The notes below the pieces were generated by a model that was not told where the DNA came from, made no database searches, and was given only the letters and a program-made list of their open reading frames with translations. Positions 45,501 to 54,561 of a stretch of 64,000 nt of DNA are shown here, piece by piece. The stretch lies in assembly GCF_921293095.1 (NCBI RefSeq), contig NC_060251.1, positions 64,869,585-64,933,584 of the forward strand. The letters run 5' to 3'. The stretch comes from Ischnura elegans. Lineage: Eukaryota > Arthropoda > Insecta > Odonata > Coenagrionidae. Position numbers and translations under genes: made by a program. Positions within the stretch are counted from its first letter, which is position 1. Each line of letters opens with the position of its first letter.

Positions 45501-46597
45501 CGTATACACTGACGGTTCGAAATCGGATACCGCCTGTGGGTGCGCTGTGGTATCCCCATATCATGGAGTCCTCAAGGCAAAATTGCATCCGTACTGTTCC
45601 ATTTTTACGGCTGAGCTCACTGCCATTAGGATTGCTCTCCGATCCATTAAAAACAGTGTTGCGTCATTTATGATCTGCACAGATTCATACAGTGCTCTCC
45701 AATCCATATCTCTTTATTCTCCTTATCACCCCATTGTTCAGGACATACAAAGCGCTCTGTTATCCCTGAGTAAAAAAGGGACCACTATAAGCTTCGCTTG
45801 GGTCCCTGGACATGTGGGCATACCAGGGAATGAGAAAGCAGATTCTGCAGCCAAAGATGCGCTCAGGTCTCCGGATACAGATTTTCAGTTAATGCCAGCG
45901 GAAGATTTAGGGAATGCCATGAGGGGTATGATTAGACAAATTTGGAAGACGCAATGGCTCGAAATCCAAAATAACAAACTTCGGGAAATTAAGCCCGTAA
46001 TAACTGCGTGGCAGACCTCTATAAGAAATGTCCGCAGGGAGGAAGTGGTTTTAACACGCTTAAGAATTGGTCACTGCTTATTAACCCATTCATACCTCTT
46101 CACCGAAGAGAGAATACAGCCCCAATGCTTAAATTGCGATTGTCCACTAACAGTGCGACATATCCTGACGGACTGTGCAAGATATCGTACTGCACGGGTG
46201 AATCACAACCTCGGAGTCAACCTAGCTGAGGTACTAGGAGACACTCCCGAAAACATTTCCCGACTGATAGCATTCCTACACTCAACTCGACTTTTCAATA
46301 AAATATAAATGATACCTCTTGTAAATTATTGACACGTTAATTTCAGAACGGGCCTAATCCCCTTTATCAATACCAGTCAGTGAGTGGTGCAAAATGGCCT
46401 TAGCCGCCGACGCACCCTATAAAATAAACACTACTACTACTACTACTTACATCTGCTAAAGAAGCAGCCATTTCCTTCAGGGCAGCATTCCTCTTCTCCT
46501 TATTTTGGTATTCTGGGGATAAGATTTCGTAGAGGCACCTATTTTCTTCATATGCATTAATTAAGAGTTCCACTGCTTGTCTACTCCAGGAGGCCAT
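39252..46597 (-). CDS. MADF-domain (Myb/SANT-like) gene, two exons
   Basis: Exon A, 46597-46451, starts MASWSRQAVELLINAYEENR and continues CLYEILSPEYQNKEKR to AASLAD. This is the first part of a MADF DNA-binding domain (LIxxYxxxxxLWxxxxxxYxNKxxR). Its donor GAT|GTAAGT is in phase 0. Exon B, 39512-39252, follows a TTTTTACTCTCAG acceptor and gives VRPGTSQEDIRAKINALRAQ, FMAERNRMRRGEKGGAGLDD, the usual second part, then diverges to a stop. Joined, they form one MADF domain. LINE copy 1 fills the intron. Such proteins are transcription-factor-like or transposon-associated; which one is not clear. Exon B may have another 3' end. Confidence 0.72.
39600..40731. other. Intron of the MADF gene left of LINE copy 1
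   Basis: AT-rich sequence. I see no exon or element. A short inverted stem around TTGAGCTTTAACGCTCAA lies near 40050. Confidence 0.45.
40732..40741. repeat. Target-site duplication of LINE copy 1, left
   Basis: ACTTACATCT, repeated at 46445-46454 on the far side of the element. The last two bases may belong to the element, so the duplication is 8-10 bp. Confidence 0.85.
40740..41363 (+). promoter_or_regulatory. 5' UTR of LINE copy 1
   Basis: GC-rich leader almost identical to 60714-61334. LINEs of this group start from an internal promoter, expected here, but I see no motif that fixes it. Overlapping short frames on both strands are composition artefacts. Confidence 0.6.
41364..42531 (+). 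pseudogene. LINE copy 1 ORF1 (nucleic-acid-binding protein)
   Basis: The protein starts MESEILPPPKRSRPD. Residues ~158-240 carry three zinc knuckles: CFQCQKFGHIAPRC, CPRCGKDKHDGEKC and CVNCEGTHPSYSRDC, which bind the element RNA. Compared with copy 2, a single TCG to TAG change makes a stop at 41817-41819, so only the first 151 residues are made from the start codon. The frame then stays open to 42320. A run of ten A at 42295-42304 separates it from a basic 3' frame that ends at 42531. Confidence 0.9.
42607..46308 (+). CDS. LINE copy 1 ORF2 (endonuclease, RT, RNase H), intact
   Basis: 1233 codons without a stop. Residues 1-230 are the APE-type endonuclease (LQWNMNGFYRHKEEL, CLQETHFK, GDFNAHDTLWGS, GSDHYPI). 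Reverse transcriptase is at about 440-740, with YRPISLTSCVCKVMERM, FFDLEKAYDRVW, NGVPQGSVLS and the catalytic FVDDLAIF near 668. RNase H is at about 962-1095: FVYTDGSKSD, FTAELTAIRIAL, CTDSYSAL and WVPGHVGIPGNEKAD. A CxxC...H...C motif follows near 1174 (CLNCDCPLTVRHILTDC). Catalytic residues of all three enzymes are present. The protein nicks target DNA and copies the element RNA by target-primed reverse transcription. Confidence 0.95.
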   Translation: MNFILQWNMNGFYRHKEELVVLIRDYNPVCICLQETHFKLTDKTVLKGFKFFRLDDTSGQRAQGGVAIAIREALYTSRVQLDTPLQAIAVTVHAPEAITLCNVYLPEGAPVSRVNLESLVRQLPRPYVLMGDFNAHDTLWGSSRTQCNQRGHIVTNFINDLNLFLLNTGEKTRFNSFNGTFSCIDLSISTGGLMPRLEWSVHKDLCGSDHYPILITKGGGFIHRPTQPSNWVVRKANWSLFKRNFYFNHDDNVNGVGNIKVLTDNILEAANSTVPRSKCKSHRPTVPWWNEECAKAIQVRKRALRIFSKYPTATNLTAFRRLRAKARQVVKEAKKASWEEFVCSINHRTPISNIWRKIKSISGSNHNPAISSLKETDRVLTTPPEISECFGRRLAETSRNGSYDEPFRTLKEQNETIPLTFNPRDSGEVYNDPFSLWELTSAILESRDGSPGIDKVHNAFLRNLPKEALPHMLRSLNQIWSEGSFPDPWRESIVVPILKQGKDGSDPNNYRPISLTSCVCKVMERMVNRRLVWWLERRNLLSDIQCGFRRDRSTSDHLVRTDSFIQEAFLLRQNVIGVFFDLEKAYDRVWRYKILKTLDKWGFKGNLPIFIKNFLYARVFKVRIGEYLSTLYPQENGVPQGSVLSVTLFVIAINDVTECIRSPVMGSLFVDDLAIFCRSSKLTNASRLIQLTLNKLSVWSQRNGFRFSTEKTKCIYFYRGRGAQAPPSLYLNGNELPFVENARFLGMTLDRRLNWREHFRALRDKCFKVLNILRFLSHSTWGADRTSMLMLYRALVRSRLDYGSIVYSSARETYMKPLSTVHNTGLRLATGAFRTSPVLSIYADTGEPPLVNRRETLMCNYATKILSAPNHPCFNIISHPLLLDLFNRKTRSTKPLSVRFRNLIAERNFTLPATYPTGYSNVPPWLIPRPALRLDLTRCSKSTTMPGEYQQLFKKFRAENSESTFVYTDGSKSDTACGCAVVSPYHGVLKAKLHPYCSIFTAELTAIRIALRSIKNSVASFMICTDSYSALQSISLYSPYHPIVQDIQSALLSLSKKGTTISFAWVPGHVGIPGNEKADSAAKDALRSPDTDFQLMPAEDLGNAMRGMIRQIWKTQWLEIQNNKLREIKPVITAWQTSIRNVRREEVVLTRLRIGHCLLTHSYLFTEERIQPQCLNCDCPLTVRHILTDCARYRTARVNHNLGVNLAEVLGDTPENISRLIAFLHSTRLFNKI
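46445..46454. repeat. Target-site duplication of LINE copy 1, right
   Basis: ACTTACATCT. Read on the minus strand this is the last four exon bases plus the GTAAGT donor of the MADF exon A. Confidence 0.85.
46451..46597 (-). CDS. MADF gene exon A
   Basis: Forty-nine codons, MASWSRQAVELLINAYEENR through MAASLAD. The last 4 bases of the exon and the GTAAGT donor lie within the LINE target duplication. Confidence 0.72.
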
Positions 46598-46937
46598 GTT
46601 GCTCGTTCTATCTGGTTGTATTCCTTGCGGAAGCAGGAGAAGCAAGTGGCATTCTGGAAGGGCCAAAGGTCGCTCGCTATTAGCCGAGAGGCTTCAAACT
46701 GATTCAATATTCGATAATTTTTAGAACCGTTCAAGACGAGAGGTATTTGATGGCGAAGAAGCCATCAAAGAGGTTTCAAGATAGCATGGCCGCTATCATG
46801 GCGTTTCAATGACGTCATGTCCATTTGAGAAACGTTGATCAATGAATACTGAATAGAATTTTAAACAAAATTTGACCGTGTGAAACCGGCTTAACGCCAA
46901 GGGAAACTAGCGGCCATCCTTCGATGAATGGGAATCG
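46598..46937. other. Upstream of the MADF exon; possible end of the Helitron
   Basis: No gene is recognised on the plus strand. On the minus strand near 46850-46937 a frame reads SFRFPFIEGWPLVSLGVKP then VSHGQILF. This could be the PxSHGQLYV block of a Helitron helicase, displaced by a LINE piece. The assignment is weak. Confidence 0.35.
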
Positions 46938-46946
46938 GAAACTGAT

Positions 46947-47113
46947 CCGGGAAATCGGTCTGTTTTGCAAAATATAATAGTTCCTACTTATTTCATGTAA
47001 ATAAATTACGAATATACGACCCTTTGAATGAACGATATGAATCAAATGACTGAGCAGTGATGCAGAATGACCTAGCCGTTGACGCACCCAAACACTCAAT
47101 TCTACTACTACTG
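46947..47113 (+). mobile_element. 5'-truncated LINE tail
   Basis: Only the last bases of a LINE 3' UTR: GCAGAATGACCTAGCCGTTG, ACGCACCC, then a short CTACTACTACT tail. CTGATCCGG before 46947 and again after the tail at about 47114-47122 fits a 9-bp target duplication. It is a relative of copy 1, not a recent copy. Confidence 0.7.
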
Positions 47114-47149
47114 CTGATCCGGAGAATGCCGGGGTGCGTGTTCCCGGGA

Positions 47150-47306
47150 ATTCTTACTATTACCAGGCGGTGCTGCGTGTTATAGCGGTCACGATGACTT
47201 TGGTTCCATTAACCCGGCCGTCTGCAATGTTCAAGTTCCTAATTATAAGGCATACCGATCCGACCTCGAGACGCAGAACGTCGTCCGGGATGCGTTTTCC
47301 GGAAGC
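47150..47306 (-). pseudogene. Helitron helicase fragment, C-terminal side
   Basis: Minus-strand frame SLHKASGKRIPDDVLRLEVG, then SVCLIIRNLNIADGRVNGTK and VIV. This is the LxLKVGxPxMLLRNLNxxxGLxNGTR block of Pif1-like Helitron helicases. It continues the helicase on the other side of the LINE piece. Confidence 0.8.
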
Positions 47307-47316
47307 CTTGTGTAAC

Positions 47317-47861
47317 GAAGCCGACGATCTAAGAGCCGCACTGAAGAGAATGTGCATGGAGCAATGGCAAGAGGTGTGGAATAATATCGCTGGCAATAAA
47401 CTAAGAAACATCAAAGTGGAGACGACCGCTTGGTCCACCTCAGCCAGGAATAGTCGTAGGGAAGAGGTCGCCCTCACTAGGCTTAGAATTGGTCATCCCG
47501 CGCTCACACATGCATACCTCTTCACCGAAGAGAAATAACCTCCCAGCTGTGATTGCCTCCTTACTGTGAGACACGTTTTGGAGGAATGTACAAAATACTC
47601 TCATGAACGTAGGGAACTAGTTGGAAACCAAGATATACGAACCGTTCTGGGTAATAATCTGGATAATATTAATAACGTAATGCAATATATCATCAACACA
47701 GGCATAATTAAACTCTTGTGACTTCATACAATGTGATACCCCGTTTTATTGAAAGAGCTTGATAGAACTCAATTAGCTTCCTTAAGGTAAAGGAACTATG
47801 AGCGGTGCAAATGACTTTGCTGTCGACGCACCCCTAAAAACGCATCTCTACTACTACTACT
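47317..47861 (+). mobile_element. 5'-truncated LINE of a related subfamily
   Basis: Encodes the end of an ORF2 similar to copy 1: WNNIAGNKLRNIKVETTAWS, RREEVALTRLRIGHPALTHA and a degraded cysteine motif. It ends GACGCACCCCTAAAAACGCA plus CTACTACTACTACT. CCTTGTGTAAC at 47306-47316 and 47862-47872 is a perfect 11-bp target duplication. The piece interrupts the Helitron helicase. Confidence 0.92.
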
Positions 47862-48335
47862 CCTTGTGTAACAGTGGGATGTCCGTCGTCGACTACTTCT
47901 TTGTAGACGTTGTCGGCGCTCATCAGCTCGTGCAGGCATCCTTTGCACGAGTAGAGCACTGTTTATTTGCTTGATGTTAACATTTAAAGTGGAGAGAATC
48001 GCTCCCTTTGCGCAGAGCTCGTGTTGGCTCGATGGAAAGACGTCGTCGATAAGTTGCCGCGGAGATGTCTCAGCCCTAAGTCCTCGAAGGGGTATCAGCA
48101 TCTCCTATAACCGTCCCTCGCCGTAGGAAATGGAGTCAATGGTGCCGTTGCCTACCTGGAGGAGGAAGTCCAAGTATTCCTTGCAAGTACTCGTTCGCTG
48201 CGGCGTTGTCGAGGAAAATACCTTGAATGCCACATCGATGACGACAGCAGGGAAACACGATACATCTATGGAGATACGCGCTTTTTCCATGACGGGCGCG
48301 ATTTGCCTGAAGTCACCGAAACAGACGAATATCTT
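47862..48335 (-). pseudogene. Helitron helicase fragment, middle
   Basis: Minus-strand frames read KIFVCFGDFRQIAPVMEKAR, CFPAVVIDVAFKVF, EYLDFLLQVGNGTIDSI and SPRQLIDDVFPSS, then GAILSTLNVNIKQINSALL. These are helicase motif III (GDFRQ) and the following conserved blocks. The Walker A region that should precede them is missing. Confidence 0.8.
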
Positions 48336-48746
48336 CGTGCACTGTGATTTCTATGCGTCTCATGGTGATAATCCCCCGATTCAAATAATTCCGCCTATAC
48401 TGAACGAAACCTCTTCCGTCCACGTGAGTTGTTTCGCAAGACAGCTTCGGATAGAATTTACCGTAACAACCTATCGCCTCATCCCAAAATGGAAAGTCGG
48501 TGCGGTAGTCTCTACTACACGGGCCGTGGATCATGTGTTGCAACACTAGCTTCCTAAGTTGTCCACCCGCCTCGTCTTCAGAGGGTATGTCTGCGCGAAT
48601 CCCCTAGTCGATTTATTCCGCTTGTACCAGTCCTCCATCTTGAAAACTAAGTGCGCGTGAGGCAAACCCCGCATTTGCAATTCGATGACGTAAACGAAGT
48701 ACGAGGGGCGCCCGAAAAATGCTTCGCTACGCAAATCCCTGATCAA
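48313..48746 (-). pseudogene. Helitron Rep nuclease fragment with HUH motif
   Basis: FFGRPSYFVYVIELQMRGLP followed by HAHLVF is the HUH rolling-circle nuclease motif of Helitron Rep. Downstream comes LQHMIHGPCSRDYRT with GKFYPKL and GRGFVQYRR, all typical of the family. The catalytic tyrosine region that should follow is deleted. Two frame changes are seen. Confidence 0.85.
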
Positions 48747-48885
48747 TTCCCCGAGCTTTATGCTGAATATCGTGCAGGTGGTGGAAGGGTCTTCGCGCTT
48801 GCTTCTGTGGGTTTCTTTCTATTTTCCTTCCAGTGAGCGTTTTACGTAACCCTGAGGAAGTACGTTGGTGATCCACACCGCGAAA

Positions 48886-49755
48886 CTAGAGACATGGCGT
48901 TCTCGTAGTGGGCCTTAATGCATCGCGGACATCCGGAGAACGTGCTCGGAAAGTGAATCTTTCCCGGACGCACGCCGCCTCCTCCTTGAACTGCCGTCGA
49001 ACGTGTCCTTGTTGCAGCCTTCCTACGTCAATGAGGTCGTCCATAGGTGCGATCCGCATGGTAGTTGCGGAAGAAGAGTGCATCTGGGAATAGCAGATGA
49101 AACGGAGCCGCTCTTCTTCGTACCGGGCGAACATTTCCACTTGCCACGCCTGCGACAAACGTCCCAAGTGGGAAAATCCGGTATCGGGCAGCAGCAGGCA
49201 TCTTGCGTAGTTGAACTGGGTGAATTTTCTTCCTCGATTGTCCTTCAATCCCGCGTGCCATCCCAAATTCCCGTGGTGGTAGAGCAAGGGATATTGGAAA
49301 TGCTCCATTAGTGTACTCGGGAGGTCTATGGACGACGGTCTTTGGTCACCCCTCTTCCAAACTCAATTTTCTGGCATCGTGTGCTATATTCTCCTTCCTC
49401 ATGGCGGCGTGCTCCTCGATACCACTTTGCTTATTCCCAAGTGTCGGACCGTGAGTAGATCTACTGTTCACTTTGATAGTCAGGTGAGCGTCGATTGAAG
49501 GCTCCGCACTTAGGCGACGTAATTCCTCTATTAACGGATTCACATTTCTGATATACTTATCAATTTATTCAATGGCGTACATGTTAAGCGTTCTTCCAAG
49601 CGCTGTTTCTTCTTTCTTCGCCGTCGTCGATGTAAAGGAGGCAACGGTTCACAACTGAGTAATACCTCCTCTCGTGGTGAACATTTGTCCACGAGCTACG
49701 GCGTGCACATGGTGAAACATTCTACCTTCTAACTTAAAACATGACAGTCCACTTG
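48886..49755 (-). pseudogene. Helitron N-domain, part after the P insertion
   Basis: Fragments EGRMFHHVHAVARGQ, NVNPLIEELRRLSAEPSIDA, HLTIKVNSRSTHG, then HFQYPLLYHHGNLGWHAGLK, FNYARCLLLPDTGFSHLGRL and WQVEMFARYEEERLRFICYS. This is the Helitron_like_N domain, in three frames. Confidence 0.82.
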
Positions 49756-49763
49756 GGTGCCTG
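49756..49763. repeat. 8-bp target duplication of the P element, left
   Basis: GGTGCCTG, identical to 54554-54561. P elements duplicate 8 bp. Confidence 0.95.
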
Positions 49764-50651
49764 CAAGGCCATAGATAGAAAGGTTCAGACAACTCGCGAT
49801 GGCGGCCATTTTGTGGCCTAGAGCAGACAGCTTCTACTGTAATAAAGCTACACCTGCTACATGAGAAACACCTACGTTACGTCCTTATACAAAGGATTCC
49901 CTAAAAAAATGCGACGTTAGCTTTAGAAAACGTACGTTTAAACATTTAGGAAAATAAATATATAAGAATGAAGACATAACTAGCTGGCTGCAAATAAAAC
50001 TGTGAGGAACGAAGTTCTGATATCCAGCGAATAATATGATCATAAAAAAGGTAATTACCGATGTCACGGGAGTCAAATCATGAAAAATTGATCCCATGTA
50101 CTCAAAAATAAAGCTCTCACAAGTTGTATCACTGGTGAATTGAAGTGATTGACTTCAGACTGACTGATATATACTACACAATGTGATGAAAATTTCCATA
50201 CCCTCATGAACAATAACGAAAATTATTACATTTTTTTCTAAAAAATAAATGGGAAGCTCTATAAATTGATCGTATTTCATATAACTGTATATACTGTAAT
50301 AAATATTACCTAATGACCCGACCAATAACGTAATCCACCAAAGTTCAATTTAGAATATAGTAAGCTTATATAGATGATGATTTTCAGATTGTTATGGGAA
50401 CTCATAGCAATGTTAATCTAGCAATAAGTAGCTAGCAACTTCATCAAAACGTTGAGAGACAGCAGCCTGGTCCTAAAGAATATATTAAAGATAACATTCT
50501 TACGATAATTTCCATTTGAAAGTAAAAAATTACCCACTAACCTTGTGGATGCACTGATTATGAAAATGTCATCAAGAAGAGCCATCTGGAAAGGAATGTC
50601 AAACAATACCCATAAAAAATGAAATAACAATGTCAAATGAAATAATTTTAT

Positions 50652-53600
50652 TTAAACGATTTTCCTCATATGTACACTCCTACTGCCATGGCCCATTGAC
50701 CGGTCAGATTTGGTCAATTTCTCCGTTACTGACTTAGAATGAAAAAGAATTCTTAGGATAAAAAATTTCCTAAGAAATAGCAACTTCAAGTCATGACAAT
50801 ATGTAACTCTGTGCACGTCACTTACCACAGAATTACACATGTCTTCCACCACATTTACCCCCTGTTGCAAAAGAATACTCTTCTTCCCTTGGAAGACCTT
50901 TTCAGCCTCATTTGCCAAGTCCCAACACCACTTACTACTCAGCACCAAAGACCCCTCGTGCTGTTCTTTTGCAATGAGTAAGTCTTTTACTGACTCGGGA
51001 ATATCACTCCCATCCCCACACAGAACTCCCTTGCGAATATCGCAGCTTATTTTTTTCAATATCTGCCTCACAATAAACCCACAAAGGTAATAAAGGGAAT
51101 TGATCTCCACGTCACTCAGCTCCAATTCAGGGATTTCAACTTGTGTGTGGTCATCTTCACCTCCCACCCCATGACCCACCACATCAAAAAAATCAGCGAG
51201 CATATTGCCCTCATCTGCTTCGCAATTACTCCTTGGGGGAATGATCGTGGACTGCCCTATGCTTATGTTTTTCATTGCCACCTTGAATGCAACAGTGGAT
51301 GGGATGGGGTTCTTCACTCTCACAGTGGAGAAAAGATTTTCCAGAGAATCCTGGCAGAATCTGGAAGTGAGAACGTAACCGAAACACTTTTTGCTCAGAA
51401 GATCATTTTGAAGGTTCAAAATTGAAGCTGTCGTCAATTTAACACCTGTTTGAACAGGCTTCCACTTCCCATCTCCTATTTTAACTTTTTCAAAAAAAGT
51501 ATCAAAGTCTTTGAGAGTTTGAATCAAACTCTCATAGACATCAATTCTATTCTTGCTCAGAGCCATAACAGGATTCCTGGAGCACATTAGTGAGAACCAC
51601 TTGTCGATGCACTCAAAAAACCAATCAGTAGTCAAATAGCTGTCATTCCAATTATAGTTTTTGACACAAAACCTAATTCCAGCTGCTACATCCCTGCTCA
51701 TTAGCTCACACACAGTTCTTACCCTAATCTTCTGGAAGTGTTTCACAAAAATGTGCTTCTCAGTCAGCTTGGGAACTAATTTAAGATCCTTGTCCCCTTG
51801 CAACTGGGCAAGTTTCTTCACTGGTTCCAAAAACACCCTCCCGTCACTTAAGCCATTTTCTTGCACAACATCATCTGACAAAACTATGCACCCACCATCC
51901 GGAAGATGGTTTCGAATGTTTTTTAGGAGATGGCAAATATCAGCCATGAAATAAATGTTGTCACTGGGGTTGCATGGATGGGGGATGGAATTAATAGTTT
52001 GAGAGTATTTCCCGCATGTAATTCCGAATTCCCTCCAAACGGCCATATTGCTGCTCCCCATATCCGAGGTCACACACACAACAGTAAGCCCTATTTCAAA
52101 TGACATTTTAATCAATTTTAAAATCACTTCTTTGGCTTCCACACTAGGGAAGGAATTACCTGTAAAATGATATGCAACAGTCTGTTTCCACCTGGTGGAA
52201 ACCCCTGCCAACATGAAAACAAGAGCATGAGAAGCAATAAATCCATTGGCAGTAATGTGCAGTACCCATACATTGTCTTTGAACTCATGTCTAATTCTAT
52301 CTTTGGCTCAATGGCCATCTCATCAAATAAAATAACGCATAACTTCTCTGTATCGCTCAAAAGAGCCACCTTCAACTTGAGGAATTCTAATACCTCCTTT
52401 TGTTTTCTAGGATGAAACTTAACATTTTCCAAGCGCCTTGTAAGGGTTCGATCACTTGGAAGCGGGTACTGCAATTTTAAAAGGTTGTTGTAACCTTTAA
52501 CACCACATGCAAATCGAATTTGAAGAGCTGTTTTACAAGTGGAATTACACCACTTCTGGCCCCTGGTTGACTTTTTCCCCAATGCCTGGATTTAGTCATG
52601 ATTGAGGAAGACATTTAGGTTTCGTGTGGTTTCCTCCAAGGAAGACTCCAATTTCTTCACCTTCCTCTGCAATAGAGATATCTTCAATTTCAGTCTTCTA
52701 ATGATCTCATCTTTATCAGCCTCATCATTCTCATTGCTAACATCTCCCAACAGATCCTCGGGAACATTCTCCTCTCCCTCAAGCACCATGGTGATATCTT
52801 CATGACAGCTAAGAACTGCTAGAACCATAACGAAAAAAAAATATATAATATCAGACAGAGAAACATTAGTTTGTATAAATAAAAGGAAAATGAGTACCTA
52901 TCACACTAATTGCCCTTTATTGTTTCCATAGAACACCAAATTTGCCTAATCAATGCAACAAATACTGCTGAAAAGAATAATTAAAATACCACAACTAATA
53001 GTAAACTTCATATTTCACTCATTTTTCCTAGGACAAGTAAGAAGTATAATAATGGCTATAAAATATGATCATTATGATGAAGTAAAACAAAAAATATTTT
53101 CCCACCCACCCACCCATTATTAAAATTAAAATTATTTTTGATGCTACGAGACATGCTACGCAAACTTCATGTTAGTTAAAAGCTAAACACAATACCCTTT
53201 GAATTTTTCTTAGGAACATGGAACATACACTAACCACTAACAAGAATATTATTTTTGATGCAAAAACCCTACCTACCATACATGCTATGCAAACTTCATA
53301 TTAGTTCAAAGCTAAACACAATGCCCTTTGAATTTTCCTTATAGTCATTGAACATACACTTACAACTAACATGAAAATTATTTTTGATACTACCAGACAT
53401 GCTATTCAAAGTTCATATTAGTTCAAAGCTAAACACAATGCCCTTTGAATTTTTCTTATAGTCATTGAACATAAACCTACAACTAACATGAATATTATTT
53501 TTGATGTAAGAACACCACCTACCAATAATGCAATTCAAACTTCATATTAGTTCAAAGCAATTGCTTTTGTTTGTAAATGTTTTTAAACATAATACCCTGT

Positions 53601-54342
53601 AAATTTTCCTCTCTACAAACTCCTAAATCATACCTTACAAAAGACATGAAAATTCTACCTAAAAAAATACACTGGCAATACAACAAATTTAGTTATGTCT
53701 TCCATTAAGTGATAATCTAATACCCGGATTTTTTTTTAAATTTTGTGATATGTTTACTTACCCTCGTTCGTGTTTAATTCTGTCCTTTGACTTAAAGTTT
53801 CACGCTTGGTGGGTGGTTTTCTCGGTGTCTTCATTGGACGATGTGGAAATATCTCAGGAACTGCAAAAGGTTTCAGAAATCTTCGGCCGTCCATTCTGTT
53901 ATTCTCGAATTGTGACGAATCAAAATGGACCTGAAATAAGAACACTCATTATTTTGTGGAAGTATAAGCCTCACTTTTAAGTTCACAGAATCTATCTGCG
54001 GTATTGATGCCGAGTTACAAATGTAATTCCTACTAATTTGTGTTTACGAAGTGAACTTGAATCATGTTATGTGCATATCTAACTCTCGCATTAATGACGT
54101 ATATGAAATATAGAATGAACAACAACTGTAAATTATAACCATCTTCATAAAAACTAGAGCTTTAGCCTACTAAATTTACTGATACTCACCTCACATAGCC
54201 TGCTGGACGTTGTCGGTTCCCAATGGTCTCGCCGAAGCTTAGCCGGCCAAATTTTCCTTCTTGAGGCATCAGCAGGGAATCGGAAGAGCCTGAAGCCTTT
54301 ATCGGCTCGATTATTGCAACCTACCGCACAACAACAAGGCAT
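50652..54342 (-). pseudogene. P-element transposase (THAP9-like), nearly intact
   Basis: Exon 1, 54342-54190, MPCCCAVGCNNRADKGFRLF to SSRLCE, and exon 2, 53930-53762, VHFDSSQFENNRMDGRRFLK and PFAVPEIF, together make a complete C2CH THAP zinc domain with the AVPxIF end. Exon 3 starts at 52818 with a leucine-zipper stretch (IIRRLKLKISLLQRKVKKLE). The catalytic part follows: LCVILFDEMAIEP, HALVFMLAGVSTRWKQTVAY, CVTSDMGSSNMAVWREF, LLKNIRNHLPDGG and RFCQDSLENLFSTVR. Splice sites are canonical. I see one in-frame TAA (after FLNHD, near 52590) and one frameshift near 52280. The TAA could alternatively lie in an unrecognised intron. Confidence 0.92.
53131..53600. repeat. ~117-129-bp tandem repeat, about four units, in a P-element intron
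   Basis: ATTATTTTTGATGC-like starts occur at 53131, 53248, 53377 and 53494. Each unit contains CATATTAGTTCAAAGCTAAA and AATGCCCTTTGAATTTT. Lies between exons 2 and 3 of the transposase gene. Confidence 0.85.
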
Positions 54343-54553
54343 GATTGCCTTACGTCTTCCAAAAGAGAAAGCAAAATAGCGTGGCCTGTTGGCGTAGAGC
54401 CTCAACACGTAGACATCGGACTCTAAGAAGAGTTAAAATGAAAAATGAGAGCTCTGAAAAGAGCTGTGATGAGTGATCGATGGAAGTCCTTAAAAGAACT
54501 TTTTGATGAATAGATGAAACGATGATGTCTGAACCTTTCTATCTATGGCCTTG

Positions 54554-54561
54554 GGTGCCTG
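54554..54561. repeat. 8-bp target duplication of the P element, right
   Basis: GGTGCCTG, copy of 49756-49763. Confidence 0.95.

Larger units (their letters stand above)
40740..46444 (+). mobile_element. I-group LINE, copy 1, nearly full length
   Basis: Begins CTCCCCGCACGGGG, shared with copy 2 at 60714, and ends in a (CTA)n tail after ...GACGCACCCTATAAAATAAA. It has a 5' UTR of about 620 bp, ORF1 with three CCHC knuckles, ORF2 with endonuclease, reverse transcriptase and RNase H, and a short 3' UTR. The RNase H domain and the triplet tail place it near the I clade of non-LTR retrotransposons. It is flanked by an 8-10-bp duplication and sits in the intron of the MADF gene, inserted at the splice donor. 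Confidence 0.93.
49764..54553 (-). mobile_element. P-type DNA transposon
   Basis: 28-bp perfect terminal inverted repeats at 49764-49791 and 54526-54553, starting CAAGGCCATAGATAGAAAGG, and a perfect 8-bp target duplication. Length 4790 bp. The single gene on the minus strand has a THAP exon, a second exon finishing the THAP domain, a coiled-coil exon and a long catalytic exon. It is inserted in the Helitron. Intact ends, few coding lesions and a clean duplication point to a recent arrival. Confidence 0.95.

Noticed and set aside
48105-49311. Several plus-strand frames of 60-140 codons
   Set aside because: They are antisense to Helitron Rep and helicase fragments.
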